In this document: positions 28,610 to 38,007 of the stretch, in pieces
Layout of the letters: each line of letters begins with the position of its first letter
How positions within the stretch are numbered: position 1 is the stretch's first letter
Source: Helicobacter heilmannii
Lineage (GTDB): Bacteria > Campylobacterota > Campylobacteria > Campylobacterales > Helicobacteraceae
NCBI RefSeq assembly: GCF_001283065.1
Contig: NZ_CDMK01000001.1
Coordinates: forward strand, 776,141 to 840,140
DNA length: 64,000 nt
Direction: 5' to 3'
The notes under the pieces: generated by a model
The model's input: only the letters and a program-made list of their open reading frames with translations
The model's database searches: none
What the model was told of the DNA's origin: nothing
Position numbers and translations under genes: made by a program

Positions 28610-28685
28610 TGGTGACCCGTGTTGGATTTGAACCAACGGCCCATTCCTTAAAAGGGAATTGCTCTACCTGCTGAGCTAACGGGTC
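28610..28685 (-). tRNA. tRNA-Lys (UUU)
   Basis: Reverse strand GACCCGT/ACGGGTC acceptor stem, anticodon loop CTTTTAA (TTT), T loop GTTCAAAT, encoded CCA. It is transcribed first in the cluster; a TA-rich stretch upstream (28690-28715) includes TATCATTACACT on the reverse strand but no clear consensus box. Confidence 0.95.
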
Positions 28686-28742
28686 ATTTGCAAAAAGTGT
28701 AATGATACACTATTTTAAGGGTTTTGTCAAGCCCCCAAATCC

Positions 28743-30689
28743 TTAGAATAAAAGCGGTGTGTTGCCCTGGCTTTGGCTAGGGATGGCTGTGCCCTTGATG
28801 GTGTAGAAGGTTTCTCCATTGATGCGCTGAGTGATGACATCCTCGGGGACCTCAAAGCGGCGTTTTAAATTGGGGTCAAACTTCAAGGCCTTTTTCATAA
28901 AGTCGCCAAAGACAGGCGCGGCCGCCATCCCCCCCGTCATCGCGTGCCCTATACCTGTGTTGTCATCCCTGCCAAACCACACGATCGTCTGCAAGCTGGG
29001 GCTAAAGCCGCAAAACCACGCATCCACATTATTATTGGAGGTCCCCGTTTTGCCCGCAACCTCTAGCCCGGGCACCTGCGCCTTGTGCCCCGTGCCCTTT
29101 TCCACGACATTTTTAAGTACCGCTAGAGTTAAAAAGGCCTTAGAGGGGCTTAAAATGCTCCTGGGTGTGATGAGTTTTAAGGGTTTATCATGCCCCTTAG
29201 AGTCGGTAACGCTTTCAATCAAGGTTGGTTCTATGATACTGCCGTAGTTGGAGAAAAGCGAGTATTGCATGCTCACTTCTAGAGGCGAAATGCTAAAACT
29301 ACCCAGCGCGATGGACATGTTTTTGGGCAAGTCCTCAAAGCCAAAGGAGCTAAGCCCTCGATAAACGGTGTCAAAGCCCACATAGTCCACAAGGTTGATG
29401 GTGGCGAGGTTAAGCGAGTGGGTGAGGGCTTGTTTTAGGGTGACGAGGCCATTGACCTTGCGGTTGTAGTTTTTGGGCCGCCAGTGGCGTTGTTTAAGGG
29501 TGATGCCGCCTTTGTTATTAAAGCTGCGCGCCACATCAGGGATCAAAGATGCGCTAGAGAGTCCATTGTCAAAAGCAATTTGGTAAATAAATGGTTTTAC
29601 AGCACTGCCCAGTTGGCGCTTGGCCTGGGTGGCTCTGTTAAAGGCACTCTTGTTGTGATCCACCCCCCCCACAAGGGCTAAAATGTGTCCGCTCTTGGTG
29701 TCTGTTACGACCATCGCACCATTGAGCGTTCTGTCCTCTTTTTCGTGTAGGGTGTGAGCGATTTTGTCATAGCCCGCCCTTAAAGAATCTCGGGCGAGCT
29801 TTTGGTAGTCCAAATCAATGTAGAGCTTGATGGTGTAACCCCCGGTTTTTAGGTCTGGCAAAAAGCCCAAGGTACGCACCACTTCATCCACCACATAAGG
29901 GGCGACATTTTGCGTGGTGGTGGTGTGGTAAACTTTGGGCACTTCATTTAAGGCGGTGTTCATCTCCTCTTGGCCAATCCAGCCTAGATCATACATCCGC
30001 TTGATGATGCTGTTGGCCCGTGTGAGCGAGAACTCGAGCCGCCTTGTGGGGTCGTAAAAGGAGGGAGCGCGAGGCAAGGACACAAGCATGGCGATTTCTT
30101 TCAGGCTCAAAAGGGCTAAGGGCTTCTTAAAGTAGCCTAAAGCCGCGGTTTTGATGCCATAAAAGCCATGTCCGAAAAAGGTTTGGTTGAAGTAGCGCTC
30201 TAGAATCTGCTCTTTGGTGAGCATCCGCTCTAATTTCAAGGCAAGCACCATTTCTCTAAGCTTGCGATCGAGCGTCTTGGCGCGGGTTAAAACCATGTTT
30301 TTGACCAATTGCTGGGTTAAGGTGCTGCCTCCCTCGGCGTATTTTTGGTTGCGTAGGTTTTTGATAAACGCGCGCATGATCGCATCCAAATTCACCCCAT
30401 TATGCTCAAAAAATAGCGTGTCTTCCACGGCCAGCAGTGCCTCTACTATGCGCGGGGGAATTTCGTTGAAGTGGGCGTAAATGCGAAACTCTTTATCGTA
30501 GATGTTGGCAATGAGCCGCCCTTTCACATCTAAAACCTTGGTGGTGAGGTCTGGCTTGTAATCCACCACCCTTTTCAAATCTGTGGGAGCCTGCTCCCAC
30601 AGATAAAACACATACCCACCCCCCAAAAAACCACCCAAAACCACGGGTAGAATGAATAAGACCCATAGGACTTTTTTAAGAATCTGCAT
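28743..30689 (-). CDS. mrcA: Penicillin-binding protein 1A, bifunctional
   Basis: Class A PBPs polymerise glycan strands and cross-link peptides. The 648-residue protein has an N-terminal membrane anchor (about 5-28), a GT51 domain with EDTLFFEHNG and EGGSTLTQQLVKN, and a transpeptidase with the SxxK motif in LGSAVKPF, the SxN motif in HSLNLA and the KTGT motif. All catalytic elements are present, so it should be active. It matches H. pylori HP0597. The ATG overlaps the stop of the upstream chemoreceptor gene (TAATG), an odd coupling of cell-wall and chemotaxis genes. Confidence 0.95.
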   Translation of the reverse strand: MQILKKVLWVLFILPVVLGGFLGGGYVFYLWEQAPTDLKRVVDYKPDLTTKVLDVKGRLIANIYDKEFRIYAHFNEIPPRIVEALLAVEDTLFFEHNGVNLDAIMRAFIKNLRNQKYAEGGSTLTQQLVKNMVLTRAKTLDRKLREMVLALKLERMLTKEQILERYFNQTFFGHGFYGIKTAALGYFKKPLALLSLKEIAMLVSLPRAPSFYDPTRRLEFSLTRANSIIKRMYDLGWIGQEEMNTALNEVPKVYHTTTTQNVAPYVVDEVVRTLGFLPDLKTGGYTIKLYIDLDYQKLARDSLRAGYDKIAHTLHEKEDRTLNGAMVVTDTKSGHILALVGGVDHNKSAFNRATQAKRQLGSAVKPFIYQIAFDNGLSSASLIPDVARSFNNKGGITLKQRHWRPKNYNRKVNGLVTLKQALTHSLNLATINLVDYVGFDTVYRGLSSFGFEDLPKNMSIALGSFSISPLEVSMQYSLFSNYGSIIEPTLIESVTDSKGHDKPLKLITPRSILSPSKAFLTLAVLKNVVEKGTGHKAQVPGLEVAGKTGTSNNNVDAWFCGFSPSLQTIVWFGRDDNTGIGHAMTGGMAAAPVFGDFMKKALKFDPNLKRRFEVPEDVITQRINGETFYTIKGTAIPSQSQGNTPLLF

Positions 30690-32725
30690 TAAAATTTCTT
30701 CTTGTTTGCATCCTCTAAGATGTCTTTAGAAATGCGGTCAATATTGTTGCCCACTTCTAAAGAGGTGTTGGCGATGTTTAGGTTATTCTTTGTGTCCTCT
30801 TTAAAGGTTTGTAAAGATTCGTTGATGCCTTCCACGCTTTGGCTCTGTGCTTTGATGGATTCGGCGGTGTCGGCGATGCTCTGTACGAGGATATTGATGT
30901 TGCTCTCGATCTCACCTAAAGACTTTTGCGTTCTTTCGGCGAGCTTGCGCACTTCATCGGCGACCACAGCAAAACCACGTCCATACTGCCCCGCTCTGGC
31001 TGCTTCAATGGCGGCATTCAGGGCGAGTAAATTCGTTTGATCGGCGATGTCCTTGATGATCTCCACCACATTCCTAATGTCTTGACCCTGTACGATCATC
31101 TCCTCGCTCTTGTGGCTGATACCGGCGATGTTTTCAGTGATGGTCTCAATGGCTTGAGAGGTTTGCAATAAACTTTTATTTTGTTGGTTTGCGCTGTTGG
31201 TGAGCTGGTCCACACAGGTTTTTAAGCCTTGCGACTCTTTACCCAAGGCACTGGCAAACTCAAGCGAGGTGCGTAATCCTTTGGTGATCTCAGCTCCCAA
31301 AGCGTCTACAGCCTTTTCCATATCGCCCGAGGGGTTAGCAATGCCCTTGCTAAAATCCATGGCCTTATAACGCTCAAACGCCTCGTTGATTGTTTGCATG
31401 TGTGCACCGATGTGTTGTTGCAAGTAGACCACCACATCGTTGAACAAATCTCTAAGCTGTAAGAGATCAGGGTTGTTGGGCATGGCGGTGATTTGTTGTG
31501 TGAAGTCCCCTTCTTTGATGTGGCGCACCACGGTGAGCATGTTTTCAATAGTCGCGCTGTCGGTCTTGGTGTTCTCGTGGATTTTTAGGATGTTCTCGTT
31601 GATAGATTGCTGCATGTGGCCGATCTCATCGAGCATTTTGGGCTGGATGATGTGGACATCTTGGTTGTTTTTAGGGTCGTTGAGCAGTTTAAAGAAACTG
31701 CGCAAAGTGTTGGACACCACCCCGATGCGGCTGCCCACCAAATAGCGCACCAAGAAATACACCACCACCATCAAGACCACCACCACAATGAAACCCATCA
31801 CGATGATCAATTTTTGGATGTAGTGGGCGGCGGTGAAGACCTCGTCCTTGCTGGCAAAGCGTGCCAGTGCCCAGTTGAATTTAAAATCATCCGGGCCAAT
31901 CTTGCTGAAAATGTCAAAGGTTTTCACCACTAAAAAGCTGTCTTTGTTGTTGGCAATGGCGTGGTAGTCCAACACTCCTGAATGGTTTTGTTGCACCATT
32001 TTCAGCAAGTCTTGAGCTGTGTGGTCTGGGTTAATTTCGCTCAAAAGCCTGCCTTGGTATTTTTTATCAAAAACCAAGAGCAAATAGCCATTTTCTTGCA
32101 GTACAAAGGTGTCGTTTTTGCTACGCATCACGATGTCGCCAAAGCTGTCGATGTCGATGAAGGCGACCATCAGTCCCATTAACTTGGGGTGTTCATGTTC
32201 GCCCCGCACTAGGGGAATGGCGATATCAAAGCCAAAGATCTTTTGCCCCGCAATCTCTTTATAGTGGGGCTTGGTTTTTAACATCCTTTCATTTTTCACC
32301 ACTTCGTTATAGATGTCAGAGTTGTAAAAACCATGTTTATATATAGTTTCAAAGGTATTGCCTATTTTGGTTGTAACATACGAGCCATTGGGATCGCCTA
32401 TGGCGGTAACACTGATGATGCGCACATTGTTGTTACTGCTTAAAAAGCGGTGTACGAGGCGTTCTTGCTCCTTCGTGTTGTGCAATAAATCAATGGAAGC
32501 TAGATCGAGGCTTAGGGTGTTGAGCTGGGCAAAGGTGCGGTTCATCACCCGCTCTAAGCGGGCAGCCCCCTCATCGGTATTGAAGTGTAAGGTTTCTAGG
32601 GTGTTGACCTTAGTAACATCCCTGACTTGGCGGCTGATCACAATCCCCAGTGCCAAGATACCCAGCAACACCACCACACACACCCCCACAATGATCTTTG
32701 TACCAATCCCCAACTTAGAAAACAT
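30689..32725 (-). CDS. Methyl-accepting chemotaxis protein (membrane chemoreceptor)
   Basis: The 678-residue receptor has transmembrane helix 1 (about 9-30), a periplasmic ligand domain of ~260 residues with dCache-like features ([24 protein letters not shown]), helix 2 ([20 protein letters not shown]), a HAMP-like linker, and the cytoplasmic signalling hairpin with the conserved tip ([20 protein letters not shown]) and [15 protein letters not shown]. No methyl-pentapeptide tail is seen. The ATG at 32725 is chosen for AAAGGGA 7 bases upstream; a GTG 18 bases earlier lacks one. It lies 26 bases after cheW. The ligand cannot be predicted. Confidence 0.92.
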   Translation of the reverse strand: MFSKLGIGTKIIVGVCVVVLLGILALGIVISRQVRDVTKVNTLETLHFNTDEGAARLERVMNRTFAQLNTLSLDLASIDLLHNTKEQERLVHRFLSSNNNVRIISVTAIGDPNGSYVTTKIGNTFETIYKHGFYNSDIYNEVVKNERMLKTKPHYKEIAGQKIFGFDIAIPLVRGEHEHPKLMGLMVAFIDIDSFGDIVMRSKNDTFVLQENGYLLLVFDKKYQGRLLSEINPDHTAQDLLKMVQQNHSGVLDYHAIANNKDSFLVVKTFDIFSKIGPDDFKFNWALARFASKDEVFTAAHYIQKLIIVMGFIVVVVLMVVVYFLVRYLVGSRIGVVSNTLRSFFKLLNDPKNNQDVHIIQPKMLDEIGHMQQSINENILKIHENTKTDSATIENMLTVVRHIKEGDFTQQITAMPNNPDLLQLRDLFNDVVVYLQQHIGAHMQTINEAFERYKAMDFSKGIANPSGDMEKAVDALGAEITKGLRTSLEFASALGKESQGLKTCVDQLTNSANQQNKSLLQTSQAIETITENIAGISHKSEEMIVQGQDIRNVVEIIKDIADQTNLLALNAAIEAARAGQYGRGFAVVADEVRKLAERTQKSLGEIESNINILVQSIADTAESIKAQSQSVEGINESLQTFKEDTKNNLNIANTSLEVGNNIDRISKDILEDANKKKF

Positions 32726-32751
32726 CAAATCCCTTTCTTGCACGCGTGCAC

Positions 32752-33255
32752 TTAAAAGTCTTTTTTAAGGATTTCTTCCACTTTGAGGATGGAAACCAGT
32801 TTATCCTCTCTCTTACCGATGCCATAAATGAGTTGGTTGTTCTCCAGTAGGGTCTCTGGTACAGGATCGATGTCGGATTGTTTGATGCGGATTGCCTCAG
32901 TGAGCCGGTCGATGTAAAAGCCGGCAATTTGGTCGTTGTGGCGCACCACTAGATAGCGCATGTCTTTATTCAGCTTTTCAGCGGGCAAGCCAAACTTTAA
33001 GCGCAGACTAATTAAGGGAAACACATTGCCCCTTAAGTTAAACACCCCCAGCACATAATTAGGGGTTTCTGGTACACGGGTGTAGCCGATGGGCTTTACG
33101 ATCTCTAAAATATTCAAAATGGGGATGGCATACTCTTCATTGCCAATGATGAACCCGATGAATTGTAGAATCTCTTCATTGTCCTCGGGCTTTTCATCCT
33201 TGCCACCCCTTTTTTGCTTCTCAAACAGCTCTTTTAGTGCCATCGCGTCTTGCAT
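32752..33255 (-). CDS. cheW: Chemotaxis coupling protein CheW
   Basis: CheW links chemoreceptors to CheA. The 167-residue protein is one CheW/SH3-like domain with the block [19 protein letters not shown], the [20 protein letters not shown] signature and [22 protein letters not shown] precedes the ATG. It lies between cheA and the chemoreceptor, in the H. pylori order HP0391-HP0393 plus a receptor gene. Confidence 0.96.
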   Translation of the reverse strand: MQDAMALKELFEKQKRGGKDEKPEDNEEILQFIGFIIGNEEYAIPILNILEIVKPIGYTRVPETPNYVLGVFNLRGNVFPLISLRLKFGLPAEKLNKDMRYLVVRHNDQIAGFYIDRLTEAIRIKQSDIDPVPETLLENNQLIYGIGKREDKLVSILKVEEILKKDF

Positions 33256-33265
33256 GCGCTCTCCT

Positions 33266-35704
33266 TTAGTCCTCTAGTTTAATGCTGCGTTTGACCACAC
33301 TGGCTAAGTATTCGGGGCTGTAGGGTTTGGTGATGTATTCGGTCATCCCGCTCTCCACACCCCTGATGCGGTCGGTTTTAGTCACCCTTGAGGTTACGGC
33401 GATGAGAGGCAGGTTTTTAAACTTGTTGTATTTGCGCACTTCGGAGGCAAAGGTGTAGCCATCCATTTTGGGCATTTCAATATCTACCAACACGGCATCG
33501 GGCATTTTGTCGGCATTTTTCACCATTTCTAACCCCTCGATGCCATTGGTTGCCTCGAGCACTGTAACGCCTAGGGGTTTTAAAGATTTGCGCATCATTG
33601 CCCGGTCGGTGCTGCTGTCGTCAATGGCGAGCACGATATAGTCGCTGGGGGCGTTTTTGACATTAGAGTTTTGCGCCTCGCTCATGAGATTATTGACATT
33701 GACCTTGATATTTTTTGCCATCTCCATCATGGTACCCACATCCACGATCAAGGTGATCTTGCCATCTCCGCGTACCGTCGCCCCCGCAATGCCCTTCGTG
33801 CTTTTAAGGTAGTAGCCCAAAGACTTGATCACCACCTCCTCTTGTCCGACAAGATAGTCCACAATCAAGCCGATCTTTTGATCCGCTAACCCGATGATGA
33901 CGACATACACCTCCCTAGAGCTCTCTAAAATCGCATCCACCTTAAAGATATCGGCTAGGCGCACGAGAGAGAGCACCTCATCGCGCAGGCGCAGTACGCT
34001 CTTGCCATCTACGCTGTAAATCTCGTCTTGGCTGATGCGCACGGTTTCAAGCACAGAAGAGAGCGGGATGGCGTAGTATTCCTCTTGCACACCCACGAGC
34101 AAAGCTTGGATGATCGCCAAAGTGAGGGGGATTTTGAGCTTTTGCGTGGTGCGCACACCCACCTCAGACTCTAACTCGATGATCCCATTAAGTTTTTCAA
34201 TGTTGGTTTTGACCACATCCATGCCCACGCCCCGCCCAGAGACATTGCTCAAAGTCTTGGCAGTGGAAAAGCCGGGCTTGAAGATGATGTTTAGGGCTTC
34301 TTTATCTGTCATGGTGGCGGCTTCTCTTTCGGTGATCACGCCCTTTTCGACTGCTTTGGCTTTGAGTTTTTCAGGGTCTAGTCCCGCCCCGTCATCGCTG
34401 ATCTTAATCACGATGTGGTTGCCCTCATTATAGGCACTTAGCTCCACGGTGCCCGTTTCAGGTTTGCCCAGCATTTTGCGATCCTCCGGCTTCTCAATCC
34501 CGTGGTCGCAAGAATTGCGGATGATGTGGATCAAGGGGTCGCCAATCTCCTCCACGATGGATTTATCCAGCTCAGTCTCCTCCCCATTGATGACCAAATC
34601 GATGCTTTTGCCAAGTTCGCGGCTCAAATCGCGCACCATGCGGGGGAATTTATTGAACACCTTGCCGATGGGTTGCATCCTTGTTTTCATCACGGCGAGT
34701 TGTAGGTCTGTGGTTACGGCTGAAATGGAAGACACCACTTGGTTCAACTCCTCTAGGAATTTCTCCCCATCATAGCGCTCCTCCACATCCCCGTAAATAC
34801 GGATCAAGCGGTTTTTGCCCAGCACCAACTCCCCAATCAAATTCATCAAGTGGTCTAGCCGTCCCACATCCACGCGTACAGTCTGCTCGACCCCGATTGC
34901 GACCGACTTCTCGCCCTCTTTCTTGGGCGTGCCCGGCTTAGCGGTGGCTTGAGTCGATTTTACGGGTGTGGACTTAGGCGTGGGGGCATTTGGGGCTTTG
35001 GGTGCAGGAGTACTTTGGAGGTGTGCGCTTGGAGAAGGGGTATTTTGCACAGGGGTGTGTTGCACTGTATTGCTTTGCGCTTCTTCCTTCCTTTTCTCTG
35101 CACGGCGGGCTTTATCCGCCTCTTGGCGCAGTTTCAAGAGCCTTTCGATCTCTTTCTCCACCTCTTGGGGGCTCATGTTAGTGTAGTCGGGTTCGTTTTC
35201 GTGGCCAACCTTTGCCTCTACCTCTTCGTGGGGTTGTGCTTGGGGTTCTAGGGCGTGGTGCTCGGGTTTTGTTTCTTGGGCATTGGGGCTAACATTAGGG
35301 CTTTCTGACTCAGGCTCTTGTACGATCGCTTGCAACTCCTTGGTGATCCCCTCAATGTCTAGCCCAGCATTGGAATCTGTGCCCGTGTTGCGGATGTTCA
35401 CCAAGAGCGTTTTCATCATGTCCACAGAGCGCAAAACGATGTCCATCACATCTGGGGTGATTTTCAGCTCGTTTTTGCGCGCTCTGTTGAGCACATCTTC
35501 CATGTTGTGGGTCAAGTGAGTCAAGGTGTCTAGGTTGAGAAAAGAGCTCGAGCCCTTGATGGTGTGTGCAACCCTAAAAATGCGGTTTAAAAGGTCTAAA
35601 TCCTCGGGATTGTGCTCCAGCTCCACCAAATCCTGATCGAGCTGTTCGTTCATCTCAAAGGCTTCAACTAAAAAGTCCTCCATGATTTCTCTCATATCAT
35701 CCAT
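33266..35704 (-). CDS. cheA: Hybrid chemotaxis histidine kinase CheA with receiver domain (CheAY)
   Basis: The 812-residue protein has the P1 phosphotransfer domain (His47 in VAHTIKGSSSFL), a Pro/Ala-rich linker with coiled coil (about 130-265), the P3 dimerisation helices, an HATPase with N box (HIIRNSCDHGIEKPEDR) and G boxes (DDGAGLD, GRGVGMDVV), a CheW-like P5, and a C-terminal receiver domain with phospho-acceptor Asp in AVLVDIEMPKMDGY. The added receiver is the Helicobacter CheAY arrangement. The ATG at 35704 is chosen over the adjacent TTG; AGAGG lies upstream, and TATAAT at 35728-35733 suggests its own promoter. Confidence 0.96.
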   Translation of the reverse strand: MDDMREIMEDFLVEAFEMNEQLDQDLVELEHNPEDLDLLNRIFRVAHTIKGSSSFLNLDTLTHLTHNMEDVLNRARKNELKITPDVMDIVLRSVDMMKTLLVNIRNTGTDSNAGLDIEGITKELQAIVQEPESESPNVSPNAQETKPEHHALEPQAQPHEEVEAKVGHENEPDYTNMSPQEVEKEIERLLKLRQEADKARRAEKRKEEAQSNTVQHTPVQNTPSPSAHLQSTPAPKAPNAPTPKSTPVKSTQATAKPGTPKKEGEKSVAIGVEQTVRVDVGRLDHLMNLIGELVLGKNRLIRIYGDVEERYDGEKFLEELNQVVSSISAVTTDLQLAVMKTRMQPIGKVFNKFPRMVRDLSRELGKSIDLVINGEETELDKSIVEEIGDPLIHIIRNSCDHGIEKPEDRKMLGKPETGTVELSAYNEGNHIVIKISDDGAGLDPEKLKAKAVEKGVITEREAATMTDKEALNIIFKPGFSTAKTLSNVSGRGVGMDVVKTNIEKLNGIIELESEVGVRTTQKLKIPLTLAIIQALLVGVQEEYYAIPLSSVLETVRISQDEIYSVDGKSVLRLRDEVLSLVRLADIFKVDAILESSREVYVVIIGLADQKIGLIVDYLVGQEEVVIKSLGYYLKSTKGIAGATVRGDGKITLIVDVGTMMEMAKNIKVNVNNLMSEAQNSNVKNAPSDYIVLAIDDSSTDRAMMRKSLKPLGVTVLEATNGIEGLEMVKNADKMPDAVLVDIEMPKMDGYTFASEVRKYNKFKNLPLIAVTSRVTKTDRIRGVESGMTEYITKPYSPEYLASVVKRSIKLED

Positions 35705-35727
35705 CAAGCACCTCTTTCTTTATCTGT

Positions 35728-35733
35728 ATTATA
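35728..35733 (-). promoter_or_regulatory. -10 box upstream of cheA
   Basis: Reverse-strand TATAAT lies 24 bases before the cheA start in a short gap after cheV. It would start an mRNA for cheA-cheW-MCP-mrcA. Confidence 0.55.
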
Positions 35734-35749
35734 CTTAAGATTTTAACAC

Positions 35750-36700
35750 TTATCCCAAAATCTTGCCCACTTCATCCATGAAGCGGTCCACATCGAACTT
35801 CACCAAATATCCCTTTGCACCCAAGTCTAACGCCTTTTGTGCGCTGTAATCGTCGCAGATCGAGGAGTTGAAGAGCACGGGGATTTGGTAAAATCTAGGG
35901 TCTTCTTGGATTTTAGAGAAGAAATGATAGCCGTCCATTTTGGGCATCTCTACATCCGACACAATAATCTTTAAATGTTGTCCCAATTTGTCTTGGTATT
36001 GATTATAAAGCATCTCTAATTTAGCTAACCCGTCTTTGCCATCCACCGCCTCCACGACTTTAAAGCCCATTTTGAGCAAGGTGCGCTTGATGATGGTGCG
36101 GGCGGACTTGCTATCATCTACAAACATCGCAATCCCATCAAACTTTTTTGTCTCTTGTTTCTTGGTGTAAGGCTTGGGGGCTTTAGGGATGTGCATTTGC
36201 AAGTCGTTTAAAATGCTCTCTAAATCCAAAATCAACATCGTTTTATCGCCATCGATCTTGGTCGTGCCTGTGATTTTATCCTTACTGAGTGTGCTGTGGC
36301 TGCTAAAGGCAGCGGGCTCGACATTGCCCCAGTCGATGCGCCGAATGCGTTTAGCCACATGCACCACAAAGCCCATTTTAATGCTACTAAACTCCGTGAT
36401 CACCACGACCTTTTCCGTAACCCGCTTTTCATCCTCTACAATCCCCAGCCACTTGGACAAATCGATGAGCGGGATCACAGTCGAGCGCAAATCAAAGACC
36501 CCTAAAACATAGTCTAAATTCGTGGGGAACTCGAAAATCTCGGGCATCATGATGATCTCTTGCACCTTGGCCACATTAATCCCATAAATGCCCTCAAAGG
36601 GCTGATTGCCTTGCAAGCCAAAGATTCTAAAGTCCACCAACTCGATCTCTCCCAAATTCAAGGCAGTGTTTAAATTTTGCTCTGTCAAGCGTGTCCCCAT
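35750..36700 (-). CDS. cheV: CheV-type coupling protein (CheW plus receiver), CheV3-like
   Basis: The 316-residue protein has an N-terminal CheW domain (FGLQGNQPFEGIYGINVAKV, LDYVLGVFDLRSTVIPLIDL) and a C-terminal receiver with acidic pocket and phospho-acceptor Asp in IIVSDVEMPKMDGYHFF. CheV proteins couple receptors to CheA and tune adaptation. Its place directly upstream of cheA matches CheV3 (HP0393) of H. pylori. A TAAAAT box at 36725-36730 on the reverse strand fits a promoter; no strong ribosome site is seen. Confidence 0.93.
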   Translation of the reverse strand: MGTRLTEQNLNTALNLGEIELVDFRIFGLQGNQPFEGIYGINVAKVQEIIMMPEIFEFPTNLDYVLGVFDLRSTVIPLIDLSKWLGIVEDEKRVTEKVVVITEFSSIKMGFVVHVAKRIRRIDWGNVEPAAFSSHSTLSKDKITGTTKIDGDKTMLILDLESILNDLQMHIPKAPKPYTKKQETKKFDGIAMFVDDSKSARTIIKRTLLKMGFKVVEAVDGKDGLAKLEMLYNQYQDKLGQHLKIIVSDVEMPKMDGYHFFSKIQEDPRFYQIPVLFNSSICDDYSAQKALDLGAKGYLVKFDVDRFMDEVGKILG

Positions 36701-36724
36701 TTCACAAAATTTAAAGGAATCTAA

Positions 36725-36730
36725 ATTTTA
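36725..36730 (-). promoter_or_regulatory. -10-like box upstream of cheV
   Basis: Reverse-strand GCTAAAAT ends 25 bases before the cheV start. The same GCTAAAAT motif occurs upstream of dnaN and the metallo-hydrolase at 39490. Confidence 0.4.
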
Positions 36731-36757
36731 GCCTATTTTCTCTTAGTTTAGCGTGGA

Positions 36758-37417
36758 TCAACGCATGGCGGGGCAAATGACCAGCCCCTCTACGCTTAAT
36801 TTGGTAACCTCCCTTGTACAATAAAAGGAGGGTAGGGATATATATAGCGGATCTTTGAATATACGACCGATATGAAAATGCCCCTCAATCACGCCCGCTA
36901 AGGGCTTTGGGCTCTCCTTAGCGTAGTGCTCTAGGCGGACTTTGGCAAAGTGTATAAAGTCTAGTGCACTTTTGGGATAGGTCTTGATTTTCTTGGCGTA
37001 AAGGGGGGTGCTGATGGCCCTATAAAGGGGCTTAATGTGGGATAGTAGCCCTAAGGTTTTAAGGCTTAAAGGGTTTGCAAGTGCGCGGATATAAAAGCCA
37101 TAGCCAAAGCCCAAGAACAAATCCCCATGTGCTAGGGCATAGAACTGGTTTTGGTGGCCAAAGATCACGGGTTGAGCACTTCTTTTGTAAATGGTGATGT
37201 GCCTTAGCTGGGGTACATTGCTTAAGCCAAAATCATGGTTGCCCTCAAAGTAAAACACGGGGATGTGGTGGCTTAAACTCTCGATTTGCTCTAAAACCTC
37301 CAAATTGTGGGTGGGTTTGATGGTGCCCACGCAAATTTGAAAAATGTCGCCCATTAAAAAAAGTTGGCTGGGCGGATGTGCCCTCAAGTACTCTAAAAAA
37401 TGGGGCAAATCGCGCAT
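36758..37417 (-). CDS. LpxH-like metallophosphoesterase, 5' end abnormal
   Basis: It resembles the UDP-2,3-diacylglucosamine hydrolase-like protein HP0394, found next to cheV3 in H. pylori. Metal motifs GDIF (MGDIFQIC), GNHD (FEGNHDFG), a His in AHGD and GHFH (EGHFHIG) are present. The first metal motif (D-x-H, in LFIADAHHQQG) lies upstream of the only in-frame ATG at 37417, at 37430-37438. That frame is open back to about 37490 but has no ATG, GTG or TTG. Either a rare start (ATA 37468, ATT 37465 or CTG 37477) is used, or the gene has lost its start and is a pseudogene. As annotated, it would lack an essential metal ligand. Confidence 0.6.
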   Translation of the reverse strand: MRDLPHFLEYLRAHPPSQLFLMGDIFQICVGTIKPTHNLEVLEQIESLSHHIPVFYFEGNHDFGLSNVPQLRHITIYKRSAQPVIFGHQNQFYALAHGDLFLGFGYGFYIRALANPLSLKTLGLLSHIKPLYRAISTPLYAKKIKTYPKSALDFIHFAKVRLEHYAKESPKPLAGVIEGHFHIGRIFKDPLYISLPSFYCTREVTKLSVEGLVICPAMR

Positions 37418-37499
37418 GCCCTGTTGATGGTGGGCATCGGCGATGAACAGGGCATTTTCTAAAATTATGGGGAGCAGTGTTTTCAGGGATGATGGCTTT

Positions 37500-37754
37500 C
37501 TTTAGGATTTTGGACTTACAACCCAAGGGAGGTATTTTAACCTTTTAGGGCGATGGCAATCTTTAAGGGCTTGCCCAGCTGATCTTAAGAGCAACCCTTT
37601 TCAAGACACTTAAAACCAACCTTAAGGGTAGCTATCATATCAACCCTTAACACTAAAGGTCCTTGAGTTTGAGAGGGCAACACCAACCCACCAAGGTCGT
37701 AGCACCAACCTTAAGGGTGCTCGATAATGTCAACCCTAAGGGAGGCTGATAACA
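37500..37754. repeat. Intergenic region with degenerate palindromic repeats
   Basis: No gene. Three related units occur: 37614-37650, 37703-37740 and 37732-37761 (the last running into thiS). Each has a CCTTAAGGGT-type palindromic core, then GCT..GATAA or similar, then TCAACCC. Further copies of AAGGGT/CAACCC pieces lie at 37561-37605. The element is not a known insertion sequence to me. Confidence 0.5.
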
Positions 37755-37955
37755 TCAGCCCCCTCCCATAAACTGCAAACACTCTAAGCGGTCGTTTTCT
37801 TGAAGGGGAGTGCTGTGCCACTTCTCTTTTTTCACCACAGACTCGTTCAAAGCCACCGCACACACCTGCGCCTCAATGCCCAGTTCTTTAATGGCGGTGT
37901 CGACATTTAGGGGCTTGTCAAACTCTTTGGCCTGCCCGTTGATAAAAACTTGCAT
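37755..37955 (-). CDS. thiS: Sulfur carrier protein ThiS
   Basis: ThiS carries the C-terminal thiocarboxylate used for thiazole sulfur in thiamine synthesis. The 66-residue ubiquitin-like protein has MQVFINGQAKEF, the mid-sequence VAVALNE-type motif (CAVALNESVV) and ends in LQFMGGG, giving the required C-terminal Gly-Gly. The second ATG (37955) is chosen because the AAAGGA is 5-6 bases away; it is too close to the first. A ThiF/MoeB-type activating enzyme is encoded at 40121. Confidence 0.88.
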   Translation of the reverse strand: MQVFINGQAKEFDKPLNVDTAIKELGIEAQVCAVALNESVVKKEKWHSTPLQENDRLECLQFMGGG

Positions 37956-38007
37956 GCTCATCCTTTGGCTTAAATAGGGCTTGATTATAACAAAAACACC
38001 TAAAACT

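Noticed and set aside
28138..28644. Open frames across the tRNA cluster
   Set aside because: They overlap well-folded tRNA genes and have no ribosome sites.
34681..35251. Several plus-strand frames opposite the cheA linker
   Set aside because: The Pro/Ala-rich linker yields long open antisense frames; cheA is clearly the coding gene.
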